A stretch of DNA of 64,000 bases from Heterocephalus glaber (taxonomy: Eukaryota > Chordata > Mammalia > Rodentia > Bathyergidae): assembly GCF_000247695.1 (NCBI RefSeq), contig NW_004624733.1, positions 2,597,716 to 2,661,715 of the forward strand, written 5' to 3'. Under the pieces are notes generated by a model. The model saw nothing but the letters and a program-made list of their open reading frames with translations, made no database searches and was not told the DNA's origin. Of the stretch, positions 21,357 to 32,714 are shown one piece after another. The stretch's first letter is position 1, and each line of letters begins with the position of its first letter. The position numbers and the translations under genes were made by a program.

Positions 21357-21450
21357 GGGGCTAGGGATTTAGCTCAGTGGCACCGTGCCTGCTTCGAGAG
21401 CACAAAGTCCTGAGTTGGATCCCTGGTACCAAATAAATAAATAAATAAAA
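21357..21450 (+). mobile_element. ID-like SINE (young subfamily)
   Basis: GGGGCTAGGGATTTAGCTCAG to GGATCCCTGGTACC, with a (AAAT)n tail. Confidence 0.9.
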
Positions 21451-21454
21451 ATTG

Positions 21455-22290
21455 AGGAGTTAGATTTGGAAATGATAAACAGATGAATTTGATTGGAGAG
21501 GATAGAGGTGGGGTAAAAAAACATTCAACTTGGAAGTCTTCATCCTAAAAGATGCAAATCTTTTTCAGGAAATATGAATTCCTATTATGTGAAATATGTT
21601 TCAATAAATCTATTCTTCAAAAGCAATGGATGTAATAGGATTACAAAAGTCACATTAACATGACAATTCCTAGTTTTGGATCTCTTTAATGTTTCTAAAT
21701 AGAGTGATTGTGACAGTCTATATATTCCTCTCTTCTTCTCTCGTGAAATATTAGATTTTTCCGCAGAACCTATCCAACTTTCTCACATTCATTCCAAAGA
21801 AAAAAACAAATGGAGCATAACCATATGTATACTAAGTAGCAAATTTACAAACATGATTGACATGATAAGTATTTTAATGTGTAAAAACTATATAGTTATA
21901 TATGTTATATATATGTTATATGTATTTATATAATTATATATGTTAGGCCTTACATAACAAACTATGCAATCAACAATGACTTTAATGTCATGCAACAAAG
22001 ATACTTCTAGGTGGGTTAGGCAGCAAGTTGTGGGTTTGCCCTTCAAGCGCATACTGGCTACAGAAGCACCAAGTATTTTATCTTTGTCTGACGACATATG
22101 AGAAAGTAGGAAAGGTGGGAAGGAAAAGAGATTTTTTCTTACTTTCCACTTTTCTTTTATTAGGTAGGAAAATCTTTCTAGGAAGCTACCAAAAAAATTT
22201 ACTATGATATCTCAATGTCCAGAAATGGGCCACATTAAAACCTTATTTTCAAGGAAATAACTGACTGCTTTAGCCTTCGAGAAAGAAGTC
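21455..22290. other. Intergenic DNA; AT-rich simple repeat near 21890-21945
   Basis: No gene or interspersed repeat recognised. TATATGTTATATATATG-type low-complexity sequence lies at about 21890-21945. Confidence 0.5.
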
Positions 22291-22298
22291 AAAGAGGA

Positions 22299-22385
22299 CC
22301 AAGGATGTAGCTTGGTGGCACCGTGCCTACCTGGCAAGAGCAAGGTCCTGAGTTCAATTTCTGGTACTGCAAAAAAAGAAAAGAA
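22299..22385 (+). mobile_element. ID-like SINE, diverged
   Basis: GACCAAGGATGTAGCTTGGT, GCACCGTGCCTACC and CAATTTCTGGTACTGC are the expected blocks in order, followed by an A-rich tail. Confidence 0.75.
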
Positions 22386-22389
22386 GCAG

Positions 22390-23300
22390 TAAGAAGTAGA
22401 AGAAAGGACCAAATTGTCTACTATTGTATTATTCATGGTGGGAGTGGGGGGAGGGAGACAGTAAAACCAAGAAACAATAGTGGATACAGTGGCAGACCCT
22501 ATCGCAACAGATCCTATCCCAACACACACACACACAAAAGAAAAGAAACATTTTGCTTGAAAAATCTCAGACACGAGCAAATTTCACTTGAACTCAAAGC
22601 AAAACACAACCCCGCAGACTAAAACTTGAAATGTGGGCAGCATACTGGAAGAGGAAATAAACCTTCCGAAAGCAAAACATGAACATTGTTTTGATAATAA
22701 TTCTGATAAAGATAGTTTTGTGGTTTGGATTTCACTTGAGTTTGGGAGGACTTCAGATTTACAATAGCAGTGGCTGACTCCTCCTGGAATCTCCACGAAT
22801 CACTTCAGGGAAGATTCCAGGCAGCACAGCCTCGGTGTTGCCTCTCAACAAGTTATGGCAGTGTTTCTAATAGCCACTCTTAATAACTACTCATTTTTCT
22901 TTCCACCTTAACTTTTACTTTTAGACACATTTAATATCTCTAAGTTTTTAAAAGAGGTTATAAGTGAAATAACTCCTTATCCTAAAGGTGATACTAGAGT
23001 ATGAAGGAAGGGACCAATACTTCTACAAGTATAACCTAGAGGTTGGATTATTTACACAAGTAAAAAACTTAGAAAACAAACAACTGCTCTCACTGAGACT
23101 ATGACCAGCTCATACCCTGTGAAAATGTACTTCTGCTTAATAATTTGTAAACACAAAGAATGTCTTTTGTACATTTTTTATTATTCAAAATGAGAAAAGA
23201 AGCCACATTGTTTGTTTTTCAACTTTATTAATAATTGGAAATATTGTTCACACATTCTGGCCTTAGCAATTTTGACTATACTGACCACTAGATTTTTTAA
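22390..23300. other. Intergenic DNA, no recognised element
   Basis: A GGGAGTGGGGGGAGGGAG patch near 22440 and a short CA run near 22522 are the only local oddities. No gene is supportable. Confidence 0.45.
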
Positions 23301-23319
23301 AAATTTTATTTCATTTATT

Positions 23320-23418
23320 TTTACTTGTTTGTTTTTGTTTTTGCAATGCTAGGGATCAAATCCAGGCTCCTACATCTGCTAGGCAGGTGTTTTACCACTG
23401 AGCTATAACTGCAGGCCC
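23320..23418 (-). mobile_element. Older ID SINE, antisense
   Basis: GCTAGGGATCAAATCCAGG, TCTGCTAGGCAGGTGTTTTA and GAGCTATAACTGCAGGCCC are reverse-complement ID blocks of the older class, with a T-rich tail. Confidence 0.75.
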
Positions 23419-23628
23419 TGAATTTTTATTTTTATAACAAATACAAACTAATTTTTAAAAAGCACAATATTCATTTTATAAGGTCCAGTAGTATAGAGAA
23501 AAAGTTATTTGGACACACGAAAATCTTAGACTCCGGTTTCTGTGTTCTTTCCATTATATCATGGATGATTCCTCTAAAGGCAAAAAGAAAAAAATTATTG
23601 CCAGATTCTACTTATAATTAAGAATAAC

Positions 23629-23725
23629 CGGGCTGGAGATTTAGCTCAGTGGTGCCGCTGCCTGCCTCAAAAGCGCAAGGTCCCAAGTTTCATCCCCAGT
23701 ACAAAAAAGAATAATAATAATAATA
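23629..23725 (+). mobile_element. ID-like SINE (young subfamily)
   Basis: GGGCTGGAGATTTAGCTCAG, GCCGCTGCCTGCCTC and CATCCCCAGTAC with an A- and ATA-rich tail. Confidence 0.9.
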
Positions 23726-24368
23726 ACCTTTCCAAAGATTGTACATGTGTACACACACACACAATATTAAAGGAAAAAATCAGATTCACAGCTAAGGGTC
23801 TGTTGGGACCCATTCAAAATCCCAGAGTTAGTATGATGAGTTTTAAGCCAAAGACAATCAAATTCAACAGGTACAGCAAAATGCCTCCTTGGAACTTCCC
23901 TTACTAAAAGCAGATACTTTTACAAAATGAAGCTGTCATAGATTCTCTTTTCAGTGTAGCTTTTACCCTTACAGGAAGGAAGCTAAGAGTAGAACTATCA
24001 TAAATTCCCTCTTGGAGGAGTTTTAGGGTCTGAATAAGAGTATTTTTACCTGAATAGACAAATACTAAGGAGAGAAATATTATAGTAAACCAACTGAACC
24101 ATAGTTCTTACTCAGTATTATTACTGAATAATATTAATATTATAGTCAGATAAATAGTATAAATTTACCTTAGTATAAATATGTTATTTTCAGAACATAA
24201 GCAATAGTGACCCTAGCAATAGAAATAACATATTATAGTCTTGTTTCTTTTTCCTAGTTCATGGCATACTGCCAACACTTACTTTATGTTTTAGGTAAGG
24301 GGATATTTTACATGTGTACTGCCACTACCTAGAGTTTAGATGGAAATGAAGTCCTGAATATGTTTTGG

Positions 24369-24520
24369 AGCTGAGTGGTGGTCCACACCTGTAGTCCCAG
24401 CAGTGGGGAGAATCACCATGAATTTGAAGCCAGCCTGGTCTACATAGTGAGCTCAAGACCAGCCTGCACTACGTATGAGATCCTGTCTCAAAAAAAACCA
24501 AAAAAAACCCAAAAAAATGT
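24369..24520 (+). mobile_element. B1-like SINE
   Basis: GAGTGGTGGTCCACACCTGT, AGCCAGCCTGGTCTACATAG, a second CCAGCCTGCACTACG copy, and TGAGATCCTGTCTCAAAA. The doubled CCAGCCTG block resembles the antisense element at 3463-3628. Confidence 0.85.
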
Positions 24521-24529
24521 TTTGGAGTC

Positions 24530-24765
24530 AGACCAGGTTTGGATCATGATTCTGTGCCACTTAATACACACGTAGAAAAAAATAATAAATGTACAATATT
24601 GGGAAAACGGTTTAACATTTATGAGGGTTCATTTTTTCATACATAAAATAGGGATAATAAGAACTACCTGATAGGGTTGTTGTGAGGATTGGAGTGTGCA
24701 CATTGGTGACTAGCTCAGTATCTGGTACATGGTAAGTGCTCAATAAAATTTTGTTACTGTTACTA
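24530..24765 (-). mobile_element. MIR SINE, antisense
   Basis: CATACATAAAATAGGGATAA, CTGATAGGGTTGTTGTGAGG and TACATGGTAAGTGCTCAATA are the reverse complement of the MIR core and 5' end. Confidence 0.75.
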
Positions 24766-24942
24766 GCCTCTCAACGGCATAACAACTTCAAATTTGGGCA
24801 AAGAGTAACTTTGGCTAGGAATCCTTAGTTCTAAAATATGCTATGTAACTTTAAGCATAACACTTTGCCAAATTGTGATTCTGTTTCTACAACTGAGGAA
24901 TGGAAATGATATGGCAAATGTTCACAAATAAGATAATGAAAT

Positions 24943-25036
24943 TTGGGCTGGGGATTTAGCTCAGTTGTTCTGCCGCCTTCCTCTCAAGCACAAGATCCTA
25001 AGTTCGATCTCCGGTACAAAAAAAAAAAAAAAAAAT
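24943..25036 (+). mobile_element. ID-like SINE (young subfamily)
   Basis: GGGCTGGGGATTTAGCTCAG, CTGCCGCCTTCCTCTC and CGATCTCCGGTAC with a long A-tail. Confidence 0.92.
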
Positions 25037-25189
25037 TGTGAAATCTTCCTATTAAAATCTCTAGCTATGTTTATAGTTCTGAAGATAAGTATTGTTAATA
25101 TTTTGTATTTACAGTGTTCCTTCCACTCAGGCATTAATATAACCTTTCAAAGGTGAACCAGCAGACAGCATTGAACTTGCCCAAGGTCA

Positions 25190-25286
25190 GGGCCGGGGAT
25201 TTGGCTCAGTGGTTCCACCGTCTGCCTTGCAAGTGTCAGGTCCTGAGTTCTATGTCCTGAGTTCGATCTCCGGTACCAAAAAAAAA
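25190..25286 (+). mobile_element. ID-like SINE with internal duplication of the B-box region
   Basis: GGCCGGGGATTTGGCTCAG leads to GGTCCTGAGTTCTAT and immediately GTCCTGAGTTCGAT, so the T-arm is duplicated. A 17-bp target duplication with one mismatch (GAACTTGCCCAAGGTCA / GAACTTACCCAAGGTCA) flanks it at 25173-25189 and 25287-25303. Confidence 0.92.
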
Positions 25287-25503
25287 GAACTTACCCAAGG
25301 TCATGGAATTAGTAAGAAAGTGCCAAGAGGAGCAGGTATTCTATAACTCATAGACAACTAAAGAAGAAATTAATTTTCTCCAAAGGATTTCCTAACAGTA
25401 TTTTTATTTGTTTATTTATTATTTATACTGTTTATTCCTATAAAAGTAAATAACAAATCTTTAATGAATTTTACCAGCTACTCCACTAAGAAGTGGCTAG
25501 TGC

Positions 25504-25594
25504 TGGGGCTGGGGATTTAGCTCAGTGGTGCCGTCACCTGCCTCACAAATGCAAGGTCCTGAGTTCGATCCCTGGTACCAAAAAAAAGAAAAAA
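25504..25594 (+). mobile_element. ID-like SINE (young subfamily) with target-site duplication
   Basis: GGGGCTGGGGATTTAGCTCAG to CGATCCCTGGTACC and an A-rich tail. Flanks AAGAAGTGGCTAGTGC (25488-25503) and AAGAAGTGGGTAGAGC (25595-25610) agree at 14 of 16 positions. Confidence 0.9.
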
Positions 25595-25754
25595 AAGAAG
25601 TGGGTAGAGCTAATGGCACTATGTACAATGTGAGCTGACATTGCAGGTCTCTAGGCCACTTGAATAACTGCAGCCTGTCCTCTTACTTTCATCGCCTAAT
25701 TATGATACAAGAAATAGCACCACATAGGGTTAACAGCAATGGAGGAAAAGTGAT

Positions 25755-25912
25755 GCCCTAAGCAGGATCAAGAGATGGAGGGAGTGAGGAGGGAGAGAAG
25801 AGGAATGGGATGAGAGCATAATTGAAGTGTGTTATGTATGTGTACCAACTCCCCACAAGGAATGGAATCATTCATTATATACTGCAAACATGTACTAATA
25901 AAAAGTAAAAAC
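25755..25912 (+). mobile_element. LINE-1 3' end, older subfamily
   Basis: A purine-rich stretch, then TGTGTACCAACTCCCCACAAG and CATGTACTAATAAAAAG, matches the end of the L1 at 52330-53150. Confidence 0.75.
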
Positions 25913-26034
25913 ATTACAAAAAGTGACAGATCATTTGGTTCTTTTAAAGCATTTTGTTTTGACCCATTTCTCAAATCATGAGATTCATTGTGCTGTTGGC
26001 TTCCTGGACTTTTTTTAATTGAACTGTACAGAGC

Positions 26035-26205
26035 AGTAGTTAGACGCTTGAGCCATACTGCCTACATTTGAATTCTGACTCTGGAGTTCCCTGGCAGTAT
26101 AACTTTAATCAGTCAGGGCCTAAATAGTGAAGACAGAAATAGCATCTACCTCATGAATCAGACCAACACGTGGACTACACTAAAGGCTCAATTAATGTTA
26201 GCTTT
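26035..26205 (-). mobile_element. MIR SINE, antisense
   Basis: CTTGAGCCATACTGCCTACA, TTTGAATTCTGACTCTGG and AAGGCTCAATTAATGTTAGC are reverse-complement MIR blocks in order. Confidence 0.65.
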
Positions 26206-26369
26206 TAGTTCTACAGCCAAACTGTATTCCTCACTGGTATTTGGCTCACTACTGTAGGTGGATAAAGTTGGCTCAAAGTGAAATAATTTTAGTCACCATT
26301 AAGATACCAATGTGTAAACCTCATAGTTCCATAAATAACATCACTTCTTTCTTCTTCCTCCTTAAAATT

Positions 26370-26560
26370 CTGAAAGTTAATACAGCACAGAGGATAAGTG
26401 CATGGGCTTTTAAGTCAGCCATGGCACTTACCATATGTCTCTCTCTTGGTTTCCTATCTGTAAAATGGTTAAATATAGTACTTTCTTCAGATGAGTGATG
26501 TTTAGGTAATACAAGTAAAATGATTACCTGAGTTTCTGACAAGGAGTAAATTCTTAACAG
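26370..26560 (-). mobile_element. MIR SINE, antisense, diverged
   Basis: GCACAGAGGATAAGTGCATG, TTTCCTATCTGTAAAATGG and a GAGTTTCTGACAAGGAGTAA end follow the antisense MIR order. Confidence 0.55.
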
Positions 26561-26564
26561 TGTT

Positions 26565-27730
26565 ACTGAAAAGTGTGAATTACTCTCATTGTTATTTTAA
26601 ACATTTTCAAAATAGCAAGGCATATAGGCCCCTTCTGATATTCCAGGGTTCAACGATCATCACTGATTTAAATGTAGTTAGAATTGGGGCTTTTCATTGT
26701 GCACCTAGACACATGGAACCAACTCAGGACAAACCTATTTCTGGATCACAGTAGGCACTCATATAAATATTATTAAATGATACCTCTGAAGGAATGTTTA
26801 ACTTTCCCCTGGGAACTTCACAGCTCAGTCTAAGAATTTTGTTTTGTTTACCTTACTGTTTCATGTTTCTGGTCCATTTAGTTGAGAGATGTTGTTTATA
26901 TCATCACAGGGCCCTATTGTATCTAATCTCATCTTGATCTGAATCTGTTCGAAGAAGCCAAGAGAAGCCATAGCCAGTTGGCATGAGAATAATTAACATT
27001 TAGACAGTATGGAGGGTTTGGGAAAACATTTTTAAGACCAAGAGGAAAAAATGGAATATTATTTTCTTAGATTTAGATGCTTTGCATATATGTTGGAATT
27101 TGGGTTATCTTCTCTCGGGTTAATTCTGGCAAAATTAAGTTAGCAATTCCCCTCATCCAATTTGATCTGCTTAAAGCTTCTTGTTGTCTTAATAGATTAA
27201 AATTAATTTTAGTATTAACTCAAACAAAATGTAGTAAGGAAGGTAAGCATTTTGCTCCAGTCTTCCTCAAAGGCATTCTGAAATAAAAGAGTTGTACATT
27301 ATAAATTGCTCTCAAATGTTCAAATTACTGCCATCTATTACTTAAAGAGATGTCTTTAAAAACTCTATTAATAAATTAAACAAAGATTTTAGTGAAAGAA
27401 AATTCGCCATTAATTCCCAAGGGGAAGTAGCATTGTGTTTAATCATTTGTATATTTAGAATAGATTGTTTACTGAATTTCTTTCCCCGTCCACATCCCTT
27501 AATCCAAATCTTATCTTCGTTTGTGGTGGATCAAGGATATTGCTGAGACAACATCTGAAACAATAGGACTGGAATGGGACCAAGTTAGAGCACATCATCC
27601 ACGCCTCTCTGTGTGTGGATAGGAGTTGTTTATGGCATTATCATTTATCAGCTTTATACTATTTGTTTGGTTATTTGTGTTCCTGTCCAGGAGATAACTG
27701 CTTGAACTCCTGCTTCCTGGCTGTTTTACA
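26565..27730. other. Intergenic DNA, no recognised element
   Basis: About 1.2 kb with no supportable gene or clear repeat. Open frames are short and lack family resemblance. Confidence 0.45.
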
Positions 27731-27736
27731 GGAAGG

Positions 27737-27945
27737 ATGGGAGGAAGAAAGGAAGGGAGGGAGGGAGGGAGGGAGGAAGGAGCTAGTGGCAAAGTCAGAG
27801 AAGTAGGCCTAGGGAAACACTATTGTGTCATTATATTCTCCAATCTCTCTCTCTCTCTCTCTCTCCCCCTCCTTCCTCCTCTCTCTTATCTCCCTCCTTC
27901 CCTATCCCTCCCTTCTTCTCTTTCTCCCTCCTTTCTTTTTGAAAA
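27737..27945. repeat. (GGGA)n purine tract and (CT)n pyrimidine tract
   Basis: GGAAGGGAGGGAGGGAGGG around 27750-27778, then CTCTCTCTCTCTCTCTCTCC from about 27845 on, in a C/T-only block to about 27945. The two strands could pair as purine and pyrimidine mirrors. Confidence 0.8.
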
Positions 27946-27949
27946 GAAA

Positions 27950-28055
27950 AGGGTCTTACCATGTAGCTCAGCTGGCTTCCCATTGGTGATCCTTCTGCTT
28001 CTGCTTTGGAGCACTGGGATTGCAGTGTGTTCCTCCACACCCAGTCTCATATTGC
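27950..28055 (-). mobile_element. B1-like SINE fragment, antisense
   Basis: GGGTCTTACCATGTAGCTC, GATCCTTCTGCTTCTGCTT and CACTGGGATTGCAGTGTG. The element is diverged. Confidence 0.55.
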
Positions 28056-28497
28056 CCCCATTGGCCTACAGTTTTGTATCTGTGGAATATCTTAAAGATA
28101 ATTGTCTTAAACAAAATAATTCCAAGATATTTTATCTGTCATCATGATTTGGTCATTTAAATCTTCATAGTAGTGATAATATAGTTGGTTGGAAATATTT
28201 TTTAATGTAGGATTTAAAATAGGTCACTCCAAATCATTCATGTATATATAGTATGTGGTCTTGCCCGTCCTACTTTCTCACAGTTTGAGTGTTGTGTCTC
28301 TCTTAGCCCTAGGATCAATGAAAAAGACACTGATAAAGAAAAAGAAATTGAACATTATTTCCCTCTGTACTCTAGCTTACCCTTTTCTTCATAGGAACTG
28401 AAAGTTTTAATTTGGAACCACATTTTTTGCTCTAAGGAATATATTAAATAATATATAATAACACACAATAAAATACAATTGTTGATATGGCCTTTGA

Positions 28498-28613
28498 TTT
28501 TTCTTTTGGTTTTTTTGAGACAGGGTCTCTGTAGTTCAGGCTCCAACTCTCGGTGATCCTCTTGCCTCACCCTCTGGACTGCTTCAATTGCAGACATGCG
28601 CCACCATGCCAAG
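28498..28613 (-). mobile_element. B1-like SINE, antisense, with target-site duplication
   Basis: TTTTTTGAGACAGGGTCTCT, GGTGATCCTCTTGCCTCACC and GCGCCACCATGCC. GTTGATATGGCCTTTGA (28481-28497) and GTTGATATGGCTTTTGA (28614-28630) flank it with one mismatch in 17. Confidence 0.9.
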
Positions 28614-28788
28614 TGTTGATATGGCTTTTGAAGAACAATTTTTTGTCTCCAGAAAACACTTAAGTGCATTTTTTCTGATTGCAACTTAGCGCAGCTTATT
28701 AACATGAGGGTAAGATGACATTTGCCTCATTAGCATGAGGGGTGAAATGACATTTGTTTTACTGTTTTAAGAATGGGATTTTCTCAAT

Positions 28789-28925
28789 ACTTCATAATAT
28801 GTCAAAGGAAATATGTTAATTTAATTTTTAAAACTGTATTTCTCATTTTCATGTATTTCTCGTCTTGTTGAACTTCATAATATGTCAAAGGAAATATGTT
28901 AATTTAATTTTTAAAACTGTATTTC
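28789..28925 (+). repeat. Local direct duplication, 54 bp identical, 83-bp period
   Basis: The 54 bases starting ACTTCATAATATGTCAAAGG at 28789-28842 recur exactly at 28872-28925, separated by 29 bp. Identity across all 54 bases implies a recent local duplication. An ID-like 3' remnant (TGGGTTCAACCCCAGCATCC) follows at once. Confidence 0.92.
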
Positions 28926-28999
28926 CTGGGTTCAACCCCAGCATCCCCAATTGGGTTTTCTTCTTTGAATAGATAGTACAATCACACAATTTAAAATTC

Positions 29000-29125
29000 A
29001 GAAGATAGTGGCACATACCTCTAGTCCCAGCTATCTGTGAGACTGAGGTGGGACACTTTAGCCCACAAATTTGAGACCAGCTTGGGCAACATAGTGAGAC
29101 TTTATTTCAGAAAAAGAAATAAAAT
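29000..29125 (+). mobile_element. B1-like SINE, diverged
   Basis: GATAGTGGCACATACCTCTA, CCAGCTATCTGTGAGACTGA, GAGACCAGCTTGGGCAACAT and an A-rich end. Confidence 0.8.
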
Positions 29126-29129
29126 AAAA

Positions 29130-30010
29130 TTCAAAAGGGCATATAGTGAGATGTCTTACTCCTACCCAGAACCTAAGGGTAATCACTGTATTTTTGAAAA
29201 CTCTTTCCCAAATATTCTGACTTTTGATACATCTTATTTACTCTTAGCAGACATTTAGCTCATTCTCTAAATGTCAGATTCAGTTACTTCCTAGAGGAGC
29301 TGTTTCTTTCCGGGGGACATCTTCAATAAAGTAATCCACAAAATTTAAAAATCAGTATAATTTAACATCATTGGCTTAACTTAAATAATATTTAAAAGAA
29401 AACCAATTGTATAGAGTCTAGATGGTAACTCTGAAAAAATAGCAAGCAAATACTTTCTTGGGCTTGTTAGTGAAAAGGATGACTTGTATACTAGGAAATT
29501 CTTTGTTGTTTTTACTCTTGTCATGTGGGAGAATGTCAAATTAGGCTTAAGTTCCAATCCCACAGGACCCCTTCATTTATCTCTATATCTTCCTGCACTT
29601 ATTTAGTAATAACTATTTCCTTAGCCCAGATACTGTTATCTTGCCAACATTTGAGTTTTACACCTTTGGGGAGTTGCTCGGGTGTGGATCCATGTTTGCT
29701 TCACTTCTTTGTCCTCTTCTCTTCTCTAGTCCATCAAGGTTCCAGAATGTAAACACAGCTACAGCATAAATAACTAACTTTGAAACAGTCACATTGGATA
29801 TAATGGTGTTTGGAAACAAAACTTATATATGGCACTTTCCATTCAATACAATTTGTTGAACTGTATCACCTGCCTTATTAATGGATCATTTGCTTGGATT
29901 TGGGAGTTGGGTCACTGAACAAAAATTTAAGTTAAACCATTATTTGGTAAATTTAGGCTTTCCTTGATGATGCAGGTCATTCTTAGACTCCACTAGAGGA
30001 AATCCATTAG
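29130..30010. other. Intergenic DNA, no recognised element
   Basis: No gene or repeat that I can name. Composition is AT-rich. Confidence 0.45.
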
Positions 30011-30015
30011 AGAAA

Positions 30016-30098
30016 TTTTTTTTGGTACTGGGGATCGAACTCAGGTCCTTGCACTTGCAGGGCAGGTGGTGGAACCACTGAGCTAAAACCCCAGCCCT
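30016..30098 (-). mobile_element. ID-like SINE (young subfamily), antisense
   Basis: TTTTGGTACTGGGGATCGAAC, CTTGCACTTGCAGGGCAGGT and GAGCTAAAACCCCAGCCC. Confidence 0.9.
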
Positions 30099-30104
30099 AG
30101 ACAG

Positions 30105-31555
30105 AATTTTTGAGATGATAAGAAATAATGTTCATGGTCCTACCCTTGATGAGTGCTCTATTGTGGCCCTGTGAAGGGTTCAATAGTGAAGATGTAAGGA
30201 AAGGTATTCTCCATACATGCTGTGAGTCCACAATAAGACACCTCTCTAATGAGGAAAGGCTTTGGGGTAGTTCTTGGAGTTAATCGCACTTTGCTGAATT
30301 CAATAAAGTTTTACCTTGTACTGAACTAGCTACACTCAAGGGCAAGGTCCTAGGGTTTTATTACTTCTGTCACTAAAAGTTTATACTAATAGAATGTGCT
30401 AACTAATACAGAGTTTTTATTTTTAATTATCAATTATTATAACCAAGAAACCAGGAATTTGATTAGAATCTGCTGTTCGCTTGACACACAATTCTTACTG
30501 CCCTCAAGGGCTCCAACAAGGTTAGAGATTCCTGTGACAATGTCAGGCATTCCCAGAATTATTAATAGGATCATCTGTGTTTAATGTGTTTTTTCTCAGT
30601 AAGCTCAGAAAATCCATACTGCTTTAAGTGTGTTACCTGATTACAATATCTTACCAGCACGGTCTTGAAAAGTATAAAAGATTATCTGGGACAAATGAAT
30701 TTTGAAGTATATGTAAGAACTAATCCTTAGAAAAATTTAGAGTTGTATACAAAATATTGATGTTTTATTTCCGGTATGTGTTCTCATAAGAAACTTCATC
30801 ACTAAAAAAAAGAGCCGTAAAAACTCGGTGGTCAAATATTCTTGGTTTATGGCAGAGAATCTTTTCATAAGGTTGTTCTTTGCCACAATGTTACTTGTTA
30901 AATTACCTACAAAGTAATTATTTTAGAGGCCAGGATACTGAGATAGTAGTGACAGAGTAATAGAAACAGTGACTGGTCTCATCTCACCTTCTAGATAGGC
31001 ATAAAAATGTCTTAAAGAACAATCTTGGTATAGGACTTCAGCTGTAGAGGACTTAGGCTACTACTTTCTGTCCCTAAAATGATCATAAATGCAACAGATA
31101 CAGTATTAGTATTTTTTAAAGTGAGAACTATATTTTTGTGTTGTATTTAGAAGTGTCTTTATGTATCTTAATCCTTCCAAATTTGGCCTTGAACAACCAA
31201 CTAGGTTGAAAACTAGTAGGAAAATGGTTATCTTATTTTTATTTCCTTACTATGATTTATGTTTAAATGATTTTCCTGACAATGACTTTAGGACTGATGG
31301 ATAATGACTCAGTGGAACAGCTCTGACTCATGGAAAAGCTGGTATAAGTCATCTAGCTCATCTGCTTGTTCCATTTGGGAAATGTCACTATAAATATACT
31401 TAGTATAAGGTGCCTATGAAAGGCTTAAATGGGAAGACAAAAGGTGCTACAAAATTACAAGTTAGAGAGTCTTATTTTAAAATATAGTTTTATAAAATCA
31501 GATTATTTTAATTATAGATCAGTTCTGGAATAACCTATTTATATGGAAGGTAAAA
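30105..31555. other. Intergenic DNA, no recognised element
   Basis: About 1.45 kb of AT-rich sequence with no supportable gene, RNA gene or clear interspersed repeat. Confidence 0.45.
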
Positions 31556-31559
31556 ACTC

Positions 31560-31683
31560 CACATCTCTTCCAAATAAAATATCCTCTTTTCTCTCCTCTT
31601 TTCATCCCCTGTCCCTTTCCCCTTGCTTCCTTGCTCCTCTCCTCCCCTCCTTCCCCTTCCTCTGTCTCTGCCTATTTCTCTCT

Positions 31684-31728
<45 letters not shown>

Positions 31729-31898
31729 CAGATAGATAGATAGGTAGGTATCTTCTTGCAATGCTGAGTATCAAACCCAGGGCTTCATTTATTCTAGGCA
31801 AGTGCTTTGCCACTAACATATTTCCCTAGCCCTTTTTCTTCTCCTACTCCTCCTTCTCCTTCTCCTCCCCCTTCTTCTCCTTCATCTCCTTCTTCTGC
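31560..31898. repeat. Pyrimidine tract, (GATA)n microsatellite, ID remnant, second pyrimidine tract
   Basis: A C/T-rich run to 31680 is followed by a GATA/TAGA tetranucleotide array at about 31685-31750. An old antisense ID SINE (GCTGAGTATCAAACCCAGGG ... CCCTAGCCC) lies at 31752-31832. A CTCCTTCTCC-type tract follows to about 31898. Confidence 0.85.
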
Positions 31899-32149
31899 AT
31901 GAAATACCTCATTAAAAGGTTTTATAGCTTCTGTGTGCTTCTGGTCATTAGGTTAAATAAAATAAATTGAAATAAGCATTCAGTACTGGATTTACTTTAA
32001 AATATTTTCCTAATTTAAAACTCCATACAATATCCAGATGCTACTATAAATTAAATGTTTATTCTACTTCAGTTAAGTAGAATTAAACATGTCTGCAGCA
32101 TAAATTTTCTGCTCCTCCTCCTCCTTCTTCTTACTCCTCTTTTTTCTTT

Positions 32150-32600
32150 TTATTGGTACTAGGAGGGGGGCTAGGGATTTATCTCAGTGGTTCCATCTCC
32201 TGCCTTGCAAGCACAAGGTCCCAAGTTTGATCCCTGGTATCCAAAAAAAAAAAATGCTCCATGGAGATTTGGTACTAGGGATTGAAACCAGGTCTTTGGC
32301 ACTGAGCTACATCCCCCACCTGTTTTTCATTTTTTAAAGTTTGAGGCAGGGTCTTGCTAGTGCTAAGTTGACCAGAATGGACTTAAACTTGTGATCCTCC
32401 TGCCTCAGCTTCCAAGCGTGCTGGGATTACAGCCATGTACCGCCTCCCAACTGGCGATCTAACCCAGAAGTGCTAAATCACTCAGTAACATCCCAAGTCC
32501 TTTTTATATTTTAGTTTGAGGCAGTTTGAGGCAGGGTCTTGCTAAATCCTCCTGAGTAGCTGGGAGTATAGGGATGTGCTACCATTCCCAGTTTGCAGCA
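32150..32600 (-). mobile_element. Old composite antisense ID + B1, split by a younger SINE
   Basis: GGTACTAGGGATTGAAACCAG with GAGCTACATCCCCCACC is an antisense ID. GAGGCAGGGTCTTGCTAGTG, GATCCTCCTGCCTCAGCTT and GCTGGGATTACAGCCATGTA are an antisense B1, followed by a second partial copy (GAGGCAGGGTCTTGCTAAATC). A young plus-strand SINE at 32164-32254 interrupts the ID part. Confidence 0.75.
32164..32254 (+). mobile_element. ID-like SINE (young subfamily) nested in an older ID
   Basis: GGGGCTAGGGATTTATCTCAG to GATCCCTGGTATCC plus an A-tail. TTGGTACTAGG is present before (32153-32163) and after (32269-32279) the insertion, but 14 extra bases lie between the A-tail and the second copy. Confidence 0.88.
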
Positions 32601-32714
32601 TAAATTCTCTAAGATTAACAAATGTTAGCCTCATAAAACTACTTTGACTAAACAGAAAGGATGATGGAATGTGTAAATGGGAAGGTTTTATTAGAATAAC
32701 TGAAAACTTAAATC

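Noticed and set aside
20823..21413. 196-codon open frame spanning the N gap
   Set aside because: Most of it is unknown bases. The ends are L1 3' UTR and a SINE.
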